From: Paenibacillus sp. P25 | GTDB lineage: Bacteria; Bacillota; Bacilli; Paenibacillales; NBRC-103111 | Length of the DNA stretch: 64,000 nucleotides | Reading direction: 5' to 3' | Assembly: GCA_024704175.1 (NCBI GenBank) | Contig: CP085629.1 | Span: forward strand, 2,914,001 to 2,978,000 | Shown: one piece after another, positions 1 through 7,689 of the stretch | How positions within the stretch are numbered: the first letter of the stretch is position 1 | Layout of the letters: every line of letters begins with the position of its first letter | Notes under the pieces: model-generated | Databases searched by the model: none | Seen by the model: the letters and a program-made list of their open reading frames with translations, nothing else | What the model was told of the DNA's origin: nothing | Made by a program: the position numbers and the translations under genes

Positions 1-319
1 TTTGTGAACTTGGGCTGGTGTTAGAATTTGATGAATTCGTTGTACCACTCGGTGTCTGCTTACCGCTTGATCCGCCGCTGAAACCGCTCGAAGATGGGGA
101 TGCAGGGGAATTCGAACTTGATCCACTAGAGCTTTGACTTGTTGATGGGCTGGTTGAAAATGAGCCTGATCGTGCTGAAGTAGACGGTGCGCTCACCGAA
201 GATTTGGATGAAGTGGACGTACTCGTGCTGCTTCTGCCGGATGTGGTTGCCGCCAAAGCAGTAAGTTGGCTCATGGAAAGCATGAAGACCAAGGATACAG
301 CCAATACTTTCTTTTTCAT
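1..319 (-). CDS. Secreted Ser/Thr-rich protein, N-terminal part
   Basis: Only the first 106 codons are inside the window; the gene runs off the left edge. The start ATG is at 319-317. Residues 1-22 form a signal peptide (MKKK, then a hydrophobic stretch ending ALAA). After that the chain is almost entirely Ser, Thr, Gly and Pro in runs such as SSTSTSTSSKSS, with no Cys. Such low-complexity tracts are usually flexible, surface-exposed linkers, so a surface or exosporium protein is possible. No domain can be named. The Shine-Dalgarno sequence is weak. Confidence 0.6.
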   Translation of the reverse strand, partial: MKKKVLAVSLVFMLSMSQLTALAATTSGRSSTSTSTSSKSSVSAPSTSARSGSFSTSPSTSQSSSGSSSNSPASPSSSGFSGGSSGKQTPSGTTNSSNSNTSPSSQ

Positions 320-416
320 GAAGATCACACTCTATTCTTAAATTAATAACTACATATTACATGATACGACAAAATACCGCTTTATTCCACTTCTCCAAAT
401 CCTTGAGAAAGCATAT

Positions 417-445
417 GCATAATCAGGAAATCGCTGGGCAACCTA
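417..445 (+). promoter_or_regulatory. Possible sigma-G promoter of first SASP gene
   Basis: GCATA at 417-421 and CAACCTA at 439-445 are 17 bp apart. The forespore sigma-G consensus is GNATR-N18-CATNNTA, so the -10 has one mismatch and the spacer is one base short. It lies just upstream of an SASP gene, a class transcribed by sigma-G. Confidence 0.4.
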
Positions 446-477
446 ATCTCATCCTAAAATATGGAGGGATAAATGAA

Positions 478-705
478 ATGGCAAGAGGTCAAAGCAGATC
501 CAGCAATCAACTCGTTGTGCAGCAAGCGGCAGGAGCCCTGGAGCAGTTGAAGTTTGAAGTGGCCCAGGAGTTGGGCATTCAAGTGCCTCAGGACGGCTAC
601 TGGGGCTATATGGCGACAAGGGATACCGGCGCCGTGGGTGGGCATATGGTTCGCAGAATGGTTCAGATCGCCGAGCAGCGGCTCAGCGGTGGAATCCGCT
701 TCTAG
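478..705 (+). CDS. Alpha/beta-type small acid-soluble spore protein
   Basis: A 75-residue protein that binds and protects spore-core DNA from UV and heat. It has the two family blocks: the germination protease (GPR) region KFEVAQELGI near residue 25, and the C-terminal block GHMVRRMVQIAEQRLSG. GPR degrades the protein at germination. The start ATG at 478 follows GGAGGG at about 464-469 and gives the usual family length; the reading frame is open further upstream, but that extension has no family similarity. A degraded sigma-G-like promoter lies upstream. It is intact, unlike the second SASP gene at 4329-4555. Confidence 0.93.
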   Translation: MARGQSRSSNQLVVQQAAGALEQLKFEVAQELGIQVPQDGYWGYMATRDTGAVGGHMVRRMVQIAEQRLSGGIRF

Positions 706-714
706 GAGGCTATA

Positions 715-804
715 GTGGAGACGTTAAACAAAATCGAAAATCCGGATACACCGGAGATCGAACAAGAAACACCTCATCCCGACACAACGGACGTTCAAGT
801 TTGA
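715..804 (+). CDS. 29-residue acidic peptide downstream of SASP
   Basis: A GTG-started reading frame of 29 codons follows a strong AGGAGG at 703-708 and ends just before a terminator, so it is positioned as the second gene of the SASP transcript. The product is acidic and Pro/Thr/Glu-rich with no membrane segment or Cys. I do not recognise it. It may be a spore peptide or a chance frame; the strong Shine-Dalgarno and the terminator placement favour a real gene. Confidence 0.4.
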   Translation: METLNKIENPDTPEIEQETPHPDTTDVQV

Positions 805-813
805 TCACAGCTC

Positions 814-846
814 CACCCCATCGGTTATTGCCGGTGGGTTTTTTAT
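814..846 (+). terminator. Rho-independent terminator after SASP genes
   Basis: Arms CCCATCGG and CCGGTGGG (one mismatch pair) enclose a TTATTG loop and are followed by six T at 839-844. Confidence 0.75.
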
Positions 847-985
847 TTGCAATTTTCACTTACTTTTGATTAGTTAATCAAATTAACCTGACAATATCCA
901 TATACTTTGCCTTCTTACGTTTTTGCGGTTACCTATTTATAATTCAATCAACAGCTTTCCATAAACCTTGAAAGGATTGAATCTT

Positions 986-2165
986 ATGAATCGACTGACG
1001 GTTTACGTTCTTGCTTTGGGGGTGTTCCTGACAGCCACATCGGAGCTCGTAATTTCCGGCATTCTTCCCGTCATTGCCCATGATTTGAACATTTCCATCG
1101 CCATTGCCGGACAATTGATCACCGCTTACTCTCTTGCTTTCGCCATTGGGACGCCTATTATGGTCTCACTCACTTCACGCATGGGGCGCAGGAAGGTATT
1201 GACGGGCTCTTTGGCAGTCTTTATTCTGGGCCGCCTGGTTGCTTTCCTCAGCTCGAATATTTCCATCTTAATGTTTTCCCGGGTCATCTTAGGGGTCAGC
1301 GCCGGGGTCTATCTTGTCGTAGCGTTCGGAGCGGCCTCGAAGCTGGTGCCTGCCGAGAAGCTCGGCAGAGCGGTAGGCACCATCGTCCTCGGTTTCAGCA
1401 CCGCTATGATCCTGGGCGTTCCCATTGGCATCGTGCTGTCTGGCTGGCTGGGCTGGCAGTCCATATTCTTAAGTCTGGGTCTCCTCAGCCTGCCGGTTAC
1501 GGCCGTGATCTTCCGCCTTCTGCCGGAAATGGAAGGCGACGCTCCGGTTCCATTCCGACAGCAGTTCAAAGTTCTGGGAAGCATGGTTATTGTCAGCGGT
1601 TTGCTGCTCACCTTTTTCAGAGAATCCGGCAATTCGGTTCTGTTTACTTATTTGACTGCGTTTATTAAAGACGTCTTCCATCTGGAGGCTTCCGATATCA
1701 GCATCATCATGCTTCTATTCGGTATTCTAGGCGCCTTCGGATCGCGACTGGGCGGTTATGGCGTCGATCGATGGGGGCTTCCCGGGTCATTACCGGCGGG
1801 ATTGCCGTTCACGCGGTGGTTCTTGCCCTTCTGCCGCTATTTTCCGGTTCGATGGCGGTGGGATTAGGACTTATCGCGCTCATGGTGTTTTCCATGTTTA
1901 TGACCGGCCCGGCCATTCAGACTTACTTTATTCAGCAAGCGCCCGAATCCTCCAATCTGGTACTCAGCTTGAATACATCGATCGTTCATTTGGGTTTGGT
2001 GCCGGAGCCGGCGCGGGAGGCATGATGGTGAGCGCCACATCCACGGTGCTGTACCATCCATGGCTGGCAAGCCTGGTCGTGACGCTTGGGCTCGCGGCGA
2101 CCATCGTGAGCTTTTCGTTAGGGAAAAGGAGCTCGATCCGTGTACAAAGCGAAAGCGGGGCTTAA
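986..2165 (+). CDS. MFS drug/sugar efflux transporter (two frameshifts)
   Basis: Major facilitator of the 12-helix DHA1 (AraJ/YdhP-like) type, likely a proton-coupled exporter. The start ATG at 986 follows AAAGG with a normal gap. N-terminal helices include the loop 2-3 motif around RMGRRK and the motif C-like helix 5 (ILGVPIGIVLSGWLGWQ). The frame breaks twice: at the G run 1773-1777 (DRWG continues as ASRVITGG in the next frame) and at GGG 1992-1994 (SIVHLG continues as FGAGAGAGG). One extra G at each site restores a full-length protein of about 390 residues. I read these as sequence errors; a true pseudogene is the alternative. Confidence 0.8.
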
Positions 2166-2175
2166 CGCCCCGCTT
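2153..2175. terminator. Shared hairpin between convergent genes
   Basis: AAGCGGGGC and GCCCCGCTT flank TTAA; the MFS stop codon lies inside the loop. It sits between the convergent MFS and YolD-like genes. Neither side has a clean T run, so its strength is uncertain. Confidence 0.45.
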
Positions 2176-2192
2176 CCTTCGCCGACGATACA

Positions 2193-2498
2193 TTACTGCA
2201 CTTCCGTTTGAACAATTTCTATACTCAAGACATGGTCGAACGGCACCCAGGTATATTCCTTTTCATTCTCAATTTTGATGCTTTTCCGTTCCTTATCGAG
2301 CTTGGTAATCATGCCCTGGATGGTTTGATCTTCAACATCGGTCCAAACCGTCACCACGGCTTCTTTCTCCATAAACATTGCCATGCCAAGTTTTCGAATC
2401 ATCGTTTGCAAAGCTTCTTTATCTCTCGTCGGCGTCATTCCCCGCGAGCCGGCTTCGGGGCGGTGGACAAGCCGTAGGCAAGTTTGTTGGAATTCATT
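2193..2498 (-). CDS. YolD-like protein (probable one-base frameshift)
   Basis: The main frame (2193-2438) has the YolD-like pattern of a small beta-rich domain, with TVWTDVEDQTIQGMITKLD and a C-terminal WVPFDHVLSIEIV. YolD-like proteins are often linked to SOS-type genes; their biochemistry is unclear. An ATG at 2498 with a GGGAGAGG ribosome site opens a 20-codon frame that ends in an ATGA overlap with the main frame. One extra G in the run at 2440-2443 would fuse them into about 101 residues, which fits the family better than two overlapping genes. A paralogue lies at 38587-38838. Confidence 0.65.
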   Translation of the reverse strand, partial: NEFQQTCLRLVHRPEAGSRGMTPTRDKEALQTMIRKLGMAMFMEKEAVVTVWTDVEDQTIQGMITKLDKERKSIKIENEKEYTWVPFDHVLSIEIVQTEVQ

Positions 2499-2675
2499 AT
2501 AAACCTCTCCCTTATTAAGAACATCTGTTCCCTTATTGTAGCGGAACAGCCGCTTGAAAGTAAATAGTTATTCCGTATGAATAAGCTGATAGATCGAATG
2601 GCACTGGAATTCATTTACATATCCGCCTATGATACATTTGTCGGCCGACAAAATATCGTATTGGAGGATGTCGTT

Positions 2676-3065
2676 ATGAAACGGAAATATTCGTTCATCT
2701 TCACTCTTGCATTAGCATTGGTTTTCGCTTTCAGTTTGGGCGGGTCGGCGGCGCCGGGCGGCAGTCCCGCAATCGAATATCCCAATGGCGAGACCTTGGA
2801 TCATCCTCCGGCTTACGTGGTTTTAGGGACACCCTTTGAACTCGGCATCTATGGTTACGACCTCTCGATCGCCAGTACAGGCGGGGACTTTTATTATAGT
2901 TCCGGAATTCAGCCGTGCGGTTATACCAGTACTCAGTATTTTGCCGTGCCGCAGGATATTCTGGACGCCATGCCAAGAGGGAGCGGCTATACTCTTACCG
3001 TATACTTTTACGTATGGGGCGGGAGCATGATCGTTAGTTCCGCGGATTTTTACGTCAAAAATTAA
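2676..3065 (+). CDS. Secreted protein of unknown function, 129 aa
   Basis: The start ATG at 2676 is chosen because GGAGG at 2663-2667 precedes it and because it begins a signal peptide (MKRKYSF, then a hydrophobic core ending near GGSAAP). The mature part of about 100 residues is rich in Tyr, Gly and Ser with a single Cys, and its strands suggest a small Ig-like or jelly-roll fold ending YFYVWGGSMIVSSADFYVKN. I do not recognise a family. The frame is open upstream of 2676, but that extension lacks a ribosome site. Confidence 0.7.
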   Translation: MKRKYSFIFTLALALVFAFSLGGSAAPGGSPAIEYPNGETLDHPPAYVVLGTPFELGIYGYDLSIASTGGDFYYSSGIQPCGYTSTQYFAVPQDILDAMPRGSGYTLTVYFYVWGGSMIVSSADFYVKN

Positions 3066-3153
3066 CCCGCTCCAACCCTTGGGGCAAGTGTCACAATCTC
3101 CCTCCGGAGCATAGGTTATTATCATGAAATCCCAAGTGATGGAGGAGAAACGG

Positions 3154-3423
3154 ATGGCTATTGTCCCTTTTGCTTACCCTTACGGCGCGTATCCCATTCA
3201 GCCTTTTGCGACGGTGTACCCGTCCTACTACCCGGGCTATTACCCCTACGGAGGCTGGTACGGAGGACCCGGTTGGCATGGACATGGATGGCATGGAGGT
3301 TGGCATGGCGGCTGGCACGGTTATCACGACGGACACTGGCACGGACACCGCTCATCCAATACATCCAATACATCCACAACATCCAATACATCCACAACAT
3401 CCAATACATCCAATAAATCATAA
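3154..3423 (+). CDS. Gly/Trp/His-rich spore-coat-like protein
   Basis: The ATG at 3154 follows GGAGG at 3141-3145. Three low-complexity zones follow one another: a Tyr/Pro-rich N-terminus (YPSYYPGYYPYGGWYGG), a His/Gly/Trp zone of imperfect HGGW repeats at about residues 40-65, and a tail of SNTSNTSTT repeats. Composition of this kind is typical of coat and exosporium proteins of Bacillales, and His-rich runs can bind metal. The C-terminal repeat is built from an 18-bp DNA repeat around CATCCAATACATCCACAA and may vary in length. The spore-coat role is inferred from composition and neighbourhood only. Confidence 0.65.
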   Translation: MAIVPFAYPYGAYPIQPFATVYPSYYPGYYPYGGWYGGPGWHGHGWHGGWHGGWHGYHDGHWHGHRSSNTSNTSTTSNTSTTSNTSNKS

Positions 3424-3442
3424 TATGGCTTAAACGAACAGG

Positions 3443-3487
3443 AACACGAATAAACCCTCCGTTCTCAGAGGGCGGATTCGTGTTTTT
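3443..3487 (+). terminator. Terminator after coat-like gene
   Basis: Nine-base arms AACACGAAT (3443-3451) and ATTCGTGTT (3475-3483), an inner CCCTC/GAGGG pair, then a T run. Confidence 0.8.
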
Positions 3488-3519
3488 GCCATGGTCTCCC
3501 GGTCTTCGGCAGGGCCTTT

Positions 3520-3780
3520 TCAGACCGCGTCATTCTTACGCGTTTGCATACGGGTATACTCCACATACGGGTCGCGAACGATATGCGGATTTTTAATATT
3601 TCGCAAGTCATTCCAGCCGCACTGCACGCGTTTTCCCAGCTCGACGCCCCGGTTCATCGGGCAGCCGGCACAGTAGCCTAATACCTGGGCTTCGTCCAGC
3701 GGAACAACTTTATTTCGCAGACAGCAATATACTTTTCCTTCCTTATTGACATAGTTCACATGGTTCGCATACATAGGCAT
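3520..3780 (-). CDS. Small cysteine-rich protein, 86 aa
   Basis: I do not recognise this protein. It has five Cys: a CC pair near residue 19, a CAGC motif near residue 37 and a single Cys near residue 54, with no signal peptide. The CxxC plus outlying Cys pattern suggests a zinc or iron-sulfur site. It starts MPMYANHVNYVNKEGKVYCC and ends in a basic tail. It is convergent with the coat-like gene, separated by that gene's terminator. Confidence 0.6.
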   Translation of the reverse strand: MPMYANHVNYVNKEGKVYCCLRNKVVPLDEAQVLGYCAGCPMNRGVELGKRVQCGWNDLRNIKNPHIVRDPYVEYTRMQTRKNDAV

Positions 3781-3995
3781 CTTCCCATCCGGATAATGTA
3801 TTTACGCTTGAAGCGGCGTATCTTATACAACCATTATATGAAAGGTTCTATGAAAAAATGCTCGAAACGTGGTAGCTCTTAAAAAAAACTCCGATATTTA
3901 TTTAACCGGATCCGGACGAAGCTAAACAGCAAGCAAAAGGGAACGGCAAAAAGGCACAGCTGAGCTGCGCCCCGTCCTTAAACGAATCCCATCCG

Positions 3996-4202
3996 TTATT
4001 CCATCAATGCATCCCTCAGTCTGCTGGACATGATGCTTTTCTTCGTATGCCCCAGCACAGCGGTCTTCAAATTCTTATTTTCCTCGGCCAAAGTTTCAAG
4101 ATCCCGGATCAGCTCGAGAATCAACGCCTGCTCCGGCTCTTCCAGCCTATCCTTCGCTTCCTCCAAACGGCGCCTATATTCCGATATTCTTTCACCCAGC
4201 AT
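3996..4202 (-). CDS. Small coiled-coil protein, 68 aa
   Basis: A charged protein with heptad-like spacing of Leu/Ile from residue 5 to 50 (RRRLEEAKDRLEEPEQALIL), so it is probably one long coiled coil. A GGGAG-type ribosome site precedes the ATG at 4202. No family is recognised. It lies downstream of, and on the same strand as, the second SASP gene. Confidence 0.55.
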   Translation of the reverse strand: MLGERISEYRRRLEEAKDRLEEPEQALILELIRDLETLAEENKNLKTAVLGHTKKSIMSSRLRDALME

Positions 4203-4328
4203 GTGACTCCCGTCCTTTGCAACCGAATTAGTAATATATTATCGCTATCCTATAGACGCGGCTTTGGGCGAAAGGTTCCTTGCCGAAGACAAAAAGAGCA
4301 GCCTTATCGGTCGCCCCTGACTGTTGGT

Positions 4329-4555
4329 TTATCGGATACGGCCGCCGGACAGTTGCTGCTCGGCAATTTGAACAAGACGGCGTGTGATGTGTCCCCGATC
4401 GCGCCGGTATCGCGTGTCGCCATGTACCCGTAGTAACCGTCCTGCGGAATTTGAATGCCCAATTCTTGTGCGACCTCATACTTCAGTTGCTCCAGCGCTC
4501 CTCTTGCCTGCGGTACAACCAGAATGTTACTGGAACGGCTTTGTCCTGCTGCCAT
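4329..4555 (-). CDS. Alpha/beta-type SASP (one-base frameshift)
   Basis: The N-terminus is a normal SASP: KYEVAQELGIQIPQDGYYGY carries the GPR site and RDTGAIG follows. The frame then leaves the family, while the neighbouring frame reads GHITRRLVQIAEQQLSGGRI and stops at 4329, exactly where a 75-residue SASP should end. One extra C in the run at 4393-4396 (a G on the coding strand) restores the whole protein. A perfect sigma-G promoter lies upstream, which argues that the gene is functional and the shift is a sequence error. Confidence 0.85.
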
Positions 4556-4610
4556 GAGTATGACCTCCTAAGTTGGGTATGTAAGCACTTTAGATGAAAG
4601 TGCGTAGCTG

Positions 4611-4640
4611 TAATATGCTCCGGATTCGGGGTTCTTATGC
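4611..4640 (-). promoter_or_regulatory. Consensus sigma-G promoter
   Basis: On the minus strand GCATA (4640-4636) and CATATTA (4617-4611) are separated by exactly 18 bp, matching GNATR-N18-CATNNTA. It lies 56 bp upstream of the SASP start. Confidence 0.8.
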
Positions 4641-4765
4641 AACGTTTTATTTTTAATAAAAGCTAAATATTTTTTTAGATCCAGCCGTGATTTATAAACA
4701 CAATTTTAGTAAGGCGAATAGGACATCCTTGTATAATGATAGAGATGAAGGAGGATTGATTCAGC

Positions 4766-4873
4766 GTGAACAAAACCCCCTATTCCTGCAGCCGCTCTCA
4801 AAATTTTATCCAGCCTCTGGGCGGCCGTCATCAGCAGGCTCCGCTTATAAGAAAAGCTTCCGGCCTTAAATAA
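4766..4873 (+). CDS. Candidate 35-residue peptide
   Basis: A GTG start at 4766 lies 11 bases after GGAGG (4750-4754), with a TATAAT box at 4732-4737 upstream. The product is basic, contains one Cys and begins VNKTPYSCSRSQNFIQ. It is not recognised. A TTG at 4757 opens an alternative frame, so the reading frame is uncertain. Confidence 0.3.
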   Translation: MNKTPYSCSRSQNFIQPLGGRHQQAPLIRKASGLK

Positions 4874-5190
4874 AGATAAGCATCCCGTTCCCGCAGACCC
4901 TTTGGCCGGACCGTCAAGATTCGCTCCTGTCTGAAGCTGCGGATCGCTTTTTTCCTGTGACAATAAGCTTGAATATAACCCGGATGAACGTTGTGTACCT
5001 TGATAACCCGATGTGAAATCAGGTACCTCCTTCGATAGAAATGACCTCCAGTATTGAACCGGTATGCTTGAATCCGATCCTTCCATCCTTCCCCTCTCAG
5101 GAAACAGCCGCCCCCGTATTCCAGGTTGCGGCTTAGACGTTCGGCGGCGGCGACAGCCGTTCGAACGAACGCTGCTCTTCTCACCAGCAT
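4831..5190 (-). CDS. WYL-like small protein (N-terminus uncertain)
   Basis: The C-terminal half carries the sheet-forming pattern YIQAYCHRKKAIRSFRQERI followed by LTVRP. This closely parallels the small WYL-like protein at 39394-39588 (VKAFCLERRAPRSF, then ILAVQP). WYL-type domains are ligand-sensing beta modules best known from DNA-damage-linked regulators. The N-terminal third is low quality and has no good ribosome site. An ATG at 5086 in another frame, preceded by GAGAGGGG, may be the true start, with a base missing near 5030. A LexA-type box lies just upstream at 5195-5208, as at the second locus. Confidence 0.5.
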   Translation of the reverse strand: MLVRRAAFVRTAVAAAERLSRNLEYGGGCFLRGEGWKDRIQAYRFNTGGHFYRRRYLISHRVIKVHNVHPGYIQAYCHRKKAIRSFRQERILTVRPKGLRERDAYLYLRPEAFLISGAC

Positions 5191-5194
5191 ACTC

Positions 5195-5208
5195 CGAACG
5201 TACGTTCT
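5195..5208. promoter_or_regulatory. LexA (SOS) box
   Basis: CGAACGTACGTTCT matches the Bacillales LexA consensus CGAACRNRYGTTYC at 13 of 14 positions. It lies between the WYL-like gene on the minus strand and the small gene at 5276 on the plus strand, so either could be controlled. Confidence 0.6.
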
Positions 5209-5275
5209 TCGATCGAGTGGTTTATTTTCTCAAAAAAGTGTAAAATAAAGAATAGACCTAAAGGAGCTGATTGCC

Positions 5276-5434
5276 ATGAAAGTGATCATAACGGCTTCGG
5301 AAGCGATGGAAAAAGGCGTATGGAAGGATATTCAGCGTCTGTTCGGCAGGGATGCAGAGGAAGAGATCTGGCCGAATGAGGAGTTTATTCTAACGGAAGA
5401 GCAGGCTCTGAGCTTACAGCTGATCCGTAAGTGA
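5276..5434 (+). CDS. Conserved-looking small protein, 52 aa
   Basis: A strong AAAGGAG precedes the ATG at 5276. The 52 residues are acidic (VWKDIQRLFGRDAEEEIW, then NEEFILTEEQA) and predicted mostly helical, with no signal or membrane segment. I do not recognise the family. It is followed after 37 bases by a DUF2905 membrane protein gene on the same strand and ends upstream of the shared terminator, so the two probably form a transcript. The LexA-type box at 5195 could act on it. Confidence 0.6.
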   Translation: MKVIITASEAMEKGVWKDIQRLFGRDAEEEIWPNEEFILTEEQALSLQLIRK

Positions 5435-5471
5435 GCGAGCCCTTTCCCGTGCAGAAAGGAGCGAGAATCGA

Positions 5472-5692
5472 ATGAATTCGATCCCGAAGTCGCTGATCGG
5501 CGGAGGCGTAGTATTGATCGTACTCGGCCTGATTTGGGCGGTTGCCGGCAAATGGCTCCCCTCGGCCGGTTGCCCGGCGATATTGCCATTGAGAAAGAAA
5601 ATGTCCGGTTTTATTTCCCGGTCGTTACCTGTATCGTCATCAGCGTCGTATTGTCCCTTATCATGTACGCTATCCGCTGGTTCACCAAGTGA
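5472..5692 (+). CDS. DUF2905 membrane protein (one-base frameshift)
   Basis: A small two-helix inner-membrane protein. Helix 1 is LIGGGVVLIVLGLIWAVAG. The frame then shifts, and the next frame gives the family core GRLPGDIAIEKENVRFYFPV followed by helix 2 and the end RWFTK. GRLPGDI and the FYFP motif are typical of DUF2905. One extra C at 5558-5561 joins the parts into about 73 residues, the normal family length. Function is unknown. A terminator begins at the stop codon. Confidence 0.82.
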
Positions 5693-5734
5693 GAAAGGCC
5701 TTGACCCGCATACAGCCGGTTCCAAGGCCTTTTT
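5692..5734 (+). terminator. Terminator after DUF2905 gene
   Basis: AAAGGCCTTG and CAAGGCCTTT arms, then a T run ending at 5734. Confidence 0.8.
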
Positions 5735-5750
5735 ACATATATCTTTGGAG

Positions 5751-6146
5751 TCATCCCCGGGTCGTTTGGAAAAATTCAATCCATTCGCCGTCCGGACCGT
5801 AAAAGAAGAAATAGCGGGAGCCGTTCGGCGGCGTCGTGATTTCCGAATCGATCAATCGGACTTCCGGCATCCCCTGGATGCGGACGAACTCCTCCTCCAC
5901 ATCATCAACGGTAAAAGCGACGTGATGCACCTTGCCCTCCTGCGGCAACTTGTCGTTATACCCCTCAATCAGCTCAAGCTCTGTTTCGCCGGATTGATTG
6001 AAGCCAAGGAATGCCAGCTTGACGATGCCGTTCGTATGATCTAACTTGCCTTTCAATGTAAGCCCGACCACCTTCTCGTAAAACCTGGCCGATGTATCGA
6101 TATCTTTCACCATAATGCCCACATGCTCGATTCTTGTTCTGGCCAT
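5751..6146 (-). CDS. VOC/glyoxalase-fold protein
   Basis: A 131-residue single-chain VOC (vicinal oxygen chelate) protein with two beta-alpha-beta-beta-beta modules. Likely metal ligands are His in IEHVGIMVKD, His in KVHHVAFTVDDV and Glu in EWIEFFQ. It resembles glyoxalase I or methylmalonyl-CoA epimerase relatives, but the substrate cannot be told. The ATG at 6146 is preferred because GGAGG lies 11 bases upstream and because homology begins at ARTRIEHVGI; an ATG at 6188 would add 14 unrelated residues. Confidence 0.85.
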   Translation of the reverse strand: MARTRIEHVGIMVKDIDTSARFYEKVVGLTLKGKLDHTNGIVKLAFLGFNQSGETELELIEGYNDKLPQEGKVHHVAFTVDDVEEEFVRIQGMPEVRLIDSEITTPPNGSRYFFFYGPDGEWIEFFQTTRG

Positions 6147-6215
6147 GCCCTCTACTTCCTCCCTGTTATAAAATGTCTTGAACGCCATTCCGGCCCGGCA
6201 TCCATGGTCCGAATA

Positions 6216-6939
6216 CTACGTACCCAGCACTTTCTTCCCTCTCGGTTGCTCACCCAGGGCATCGGGCTCTAGGGTTACGCCGAAGCCGTCAAATGCACCC
6301 TCCGAAGCCGGCATCTCATAGGTCATGACGCCGCCGCCTTTCTCGCCGACCCGCATCGTACCGCAGTTCCACCGTTTGCCGCCCCGCAGCATCCACAGCT
6401 GGTACGTCCATTCGCCGTTCGTGGGCCTCAGGCCCGACAGTTCAACCACCAAATGCTCCTTATCCCCCTGCTTCATGAGCCATACCTTGCCTCTGGCCTC
6501 CGGCATCCCTTGATCGTAGGCTTTCAAGCTGACTTCCTGCATAACTACAGCGAGGTCGCCGCCGTTCTTCCTTGCCCGGCGGTGCGGTTGCTTGCTGCGT
6601 CCCGGAATGAGTGAGCCCCCATCCCGCAAGTCCGCCGGCCGCAAAGCAGATTACCGCAGTTGCAGCCGCATAGACCCAGCGAAGGCGGTTTCGCTTCGTA
6701 TGGCCCCTCATGGCGTCGGGCCGGAGTACGGCATTCATCACTTCAGCTTTCCACTCCCCAGGCAAGTCGACCTCTTCCATTTCATAGGGGAGCGCATCCC
6801 AAACGAGCCGCAGTTCCGCCAATTCCTCGCGGCACGCTTCACATTCGGCCAAATGCCGCTCAAAGCTATCCTTCTCCCGGCCTGTCAGCTCTTGCAGGAA
6901 ATAGGAGAATCGCTGCTCACACGGATTATGATCGTTCAT
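6216..6939 (-). CDS. RskA-type anti-sigma factor with zinc finger (frameshift)
   Basis: The N-terminus has a zinc-binding anti-sigma (ZAS) motif, RHLAECEACREEL, of the H-x3-C-x2-C type. One membrane helix follows (AAATAVICFAAGGLAGWGL). The outer C-terminal part, in another frame, is an RskA-like domain (GKVWLMKQGDKEHLVVELSG, then WTYQLWMLRGG). The frame break is near 6560-6570. It starts 11 bases after the ECF sigma gene ends, the usual arrangement in which the anti-sigma holds the sigma factor at the membrane until proteolysis. Rejoined, the length is about 240 residues, normal for the family. Confidence 0.82.
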
Positions 6940-6949
6940 GCCGCCCGTT

Positions 6950-7588
6950 TCACTCCTCTCTCCATGGGCTCAGGTGCCTGCGCAGCAGCTTCAGCGTCTG
7001 GTGCAGCCGGCTTTTCACCGTTCCGACGGGCTCCTCGCCCATCGCCGCAATTTCGCTTAAGGTATAGCCCTCCCAATACAGCATCCGGACGAGCCGGATT
7101 TGCTGCTCATTCAAATAACCGTAAGCTTGCTCGATCCGCTCCTTCATCAGAGCCCGGGACAAAGCGTCCTCGACCGGCGCCATATTCTTCTCCGCTGCGG
7201 AATCCGCCGTCCAAGGCTCCAGTGGAGTCACGGCCCCTTGTCTCCGCTCTTTCCTGAGCTGATCCACGGTAATGTTTCTCGTGATGGTCAGCGACCAGTT
7301 CACAAAGAGGCCCCTGGCAGGGTCGTAGACCCGTTCGGTCGTCCATAAGCGGGTAAACACCAACTGAACGATTTCTTTGGCAAACAGCGGATCCCGCTTC
7401 GATTTCATGGCAAAAGAATAAACGAGCCGCGCATACCGGTCGTACAGCTCCTGCAGCGCGTCGCTATGCTTTTCCCTGATCATCCGCATCAACTGCTCAT
7501 CCGAATATTGCTGCAACGGCGGCACACTCCCGGGTTCAGTACCCTCATCATAGTAAACGGTGGAAAACGATAACTGGTTCATAGTCAT
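6950..7588 (-). CDS. ECF-family RNA polymerase sigma factor
   Basis: About 212 residues. Region 2 includes LQELYDRYARLVYSFAMKSK and the DQLRKER end of region 2.4; region 4 includes LSEIAAMGEEPVGTVKSRLH, a helix-turn-helix for the -35 element. It resembles the SigK/RskA-linked ECF group. The start is ATG 7588 or 7582; neither has a strong ribosome site. A cupredoxin surface protein gene lies upstream, separated by a terminator, so the sigma gene probably has its own promoter. The target promoters are not known from sequence alone. Confidence 0.9.
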   Translation of the reverse strand: MTMNQLSFSTVYYDEGTEPGSVPPLQQYSDEQLMRMIREKHSDALQELYDRYARLVYSFAMKSKRDPLFAKEIVQLVFTRLWTTERVYDPARGLFVNWSLTITRNITVDQLRKERRQGAVTPLEPWTADSAAEKNMAPVEDALSRALMKERIEQAYGYLNEQQIRLVRMLYWEGYTLSEIAAMGEEPVGTVKSRLHQTLKLLRRHLSPWREE

Positions 7589-7637
7589 CTTCTTATAAAA
7601 TACGTTTTTTGGCAATACGGCAGCATTGAAAGAATGC

Positions 7638-7674
7638 AAAAAAGCCCGGCTGCGCAGGGTCCGCAGAGCCGGGC
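7638..7674 (-). terminator. Terminator after surface cupredoxin gene
   Basis: GCCCGGCTCTGC and GCGCAGCCGGGC pair, followed by six T on the minus strand. Confidence 0.85.
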
Positions 7675-7689
7675 AAACCGGGACAAGCA

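Noticed and set aside
986-2165. MFS gene as an evolutionary pseudogene
   Set aside because: Both breaks are repaired by one G in an existing G run and no other damage is seen, which fits the general run-loss pattern better than decay.
3124-3153. Upstream ATG as start of the Gly/Trp/His-rich protein
   Set aside because: The GGAGG ribosome site lies inside this stretch, so ATG 3154 is the better start.
4706-5086. 126-codon minus-strand frame overlapping the WYL-like gene
   Set aside because: Only its first codons may be real (possible true start of the WYL-like protein); the rest is Ser/Gly-rich and out of frame with the conserved domain.
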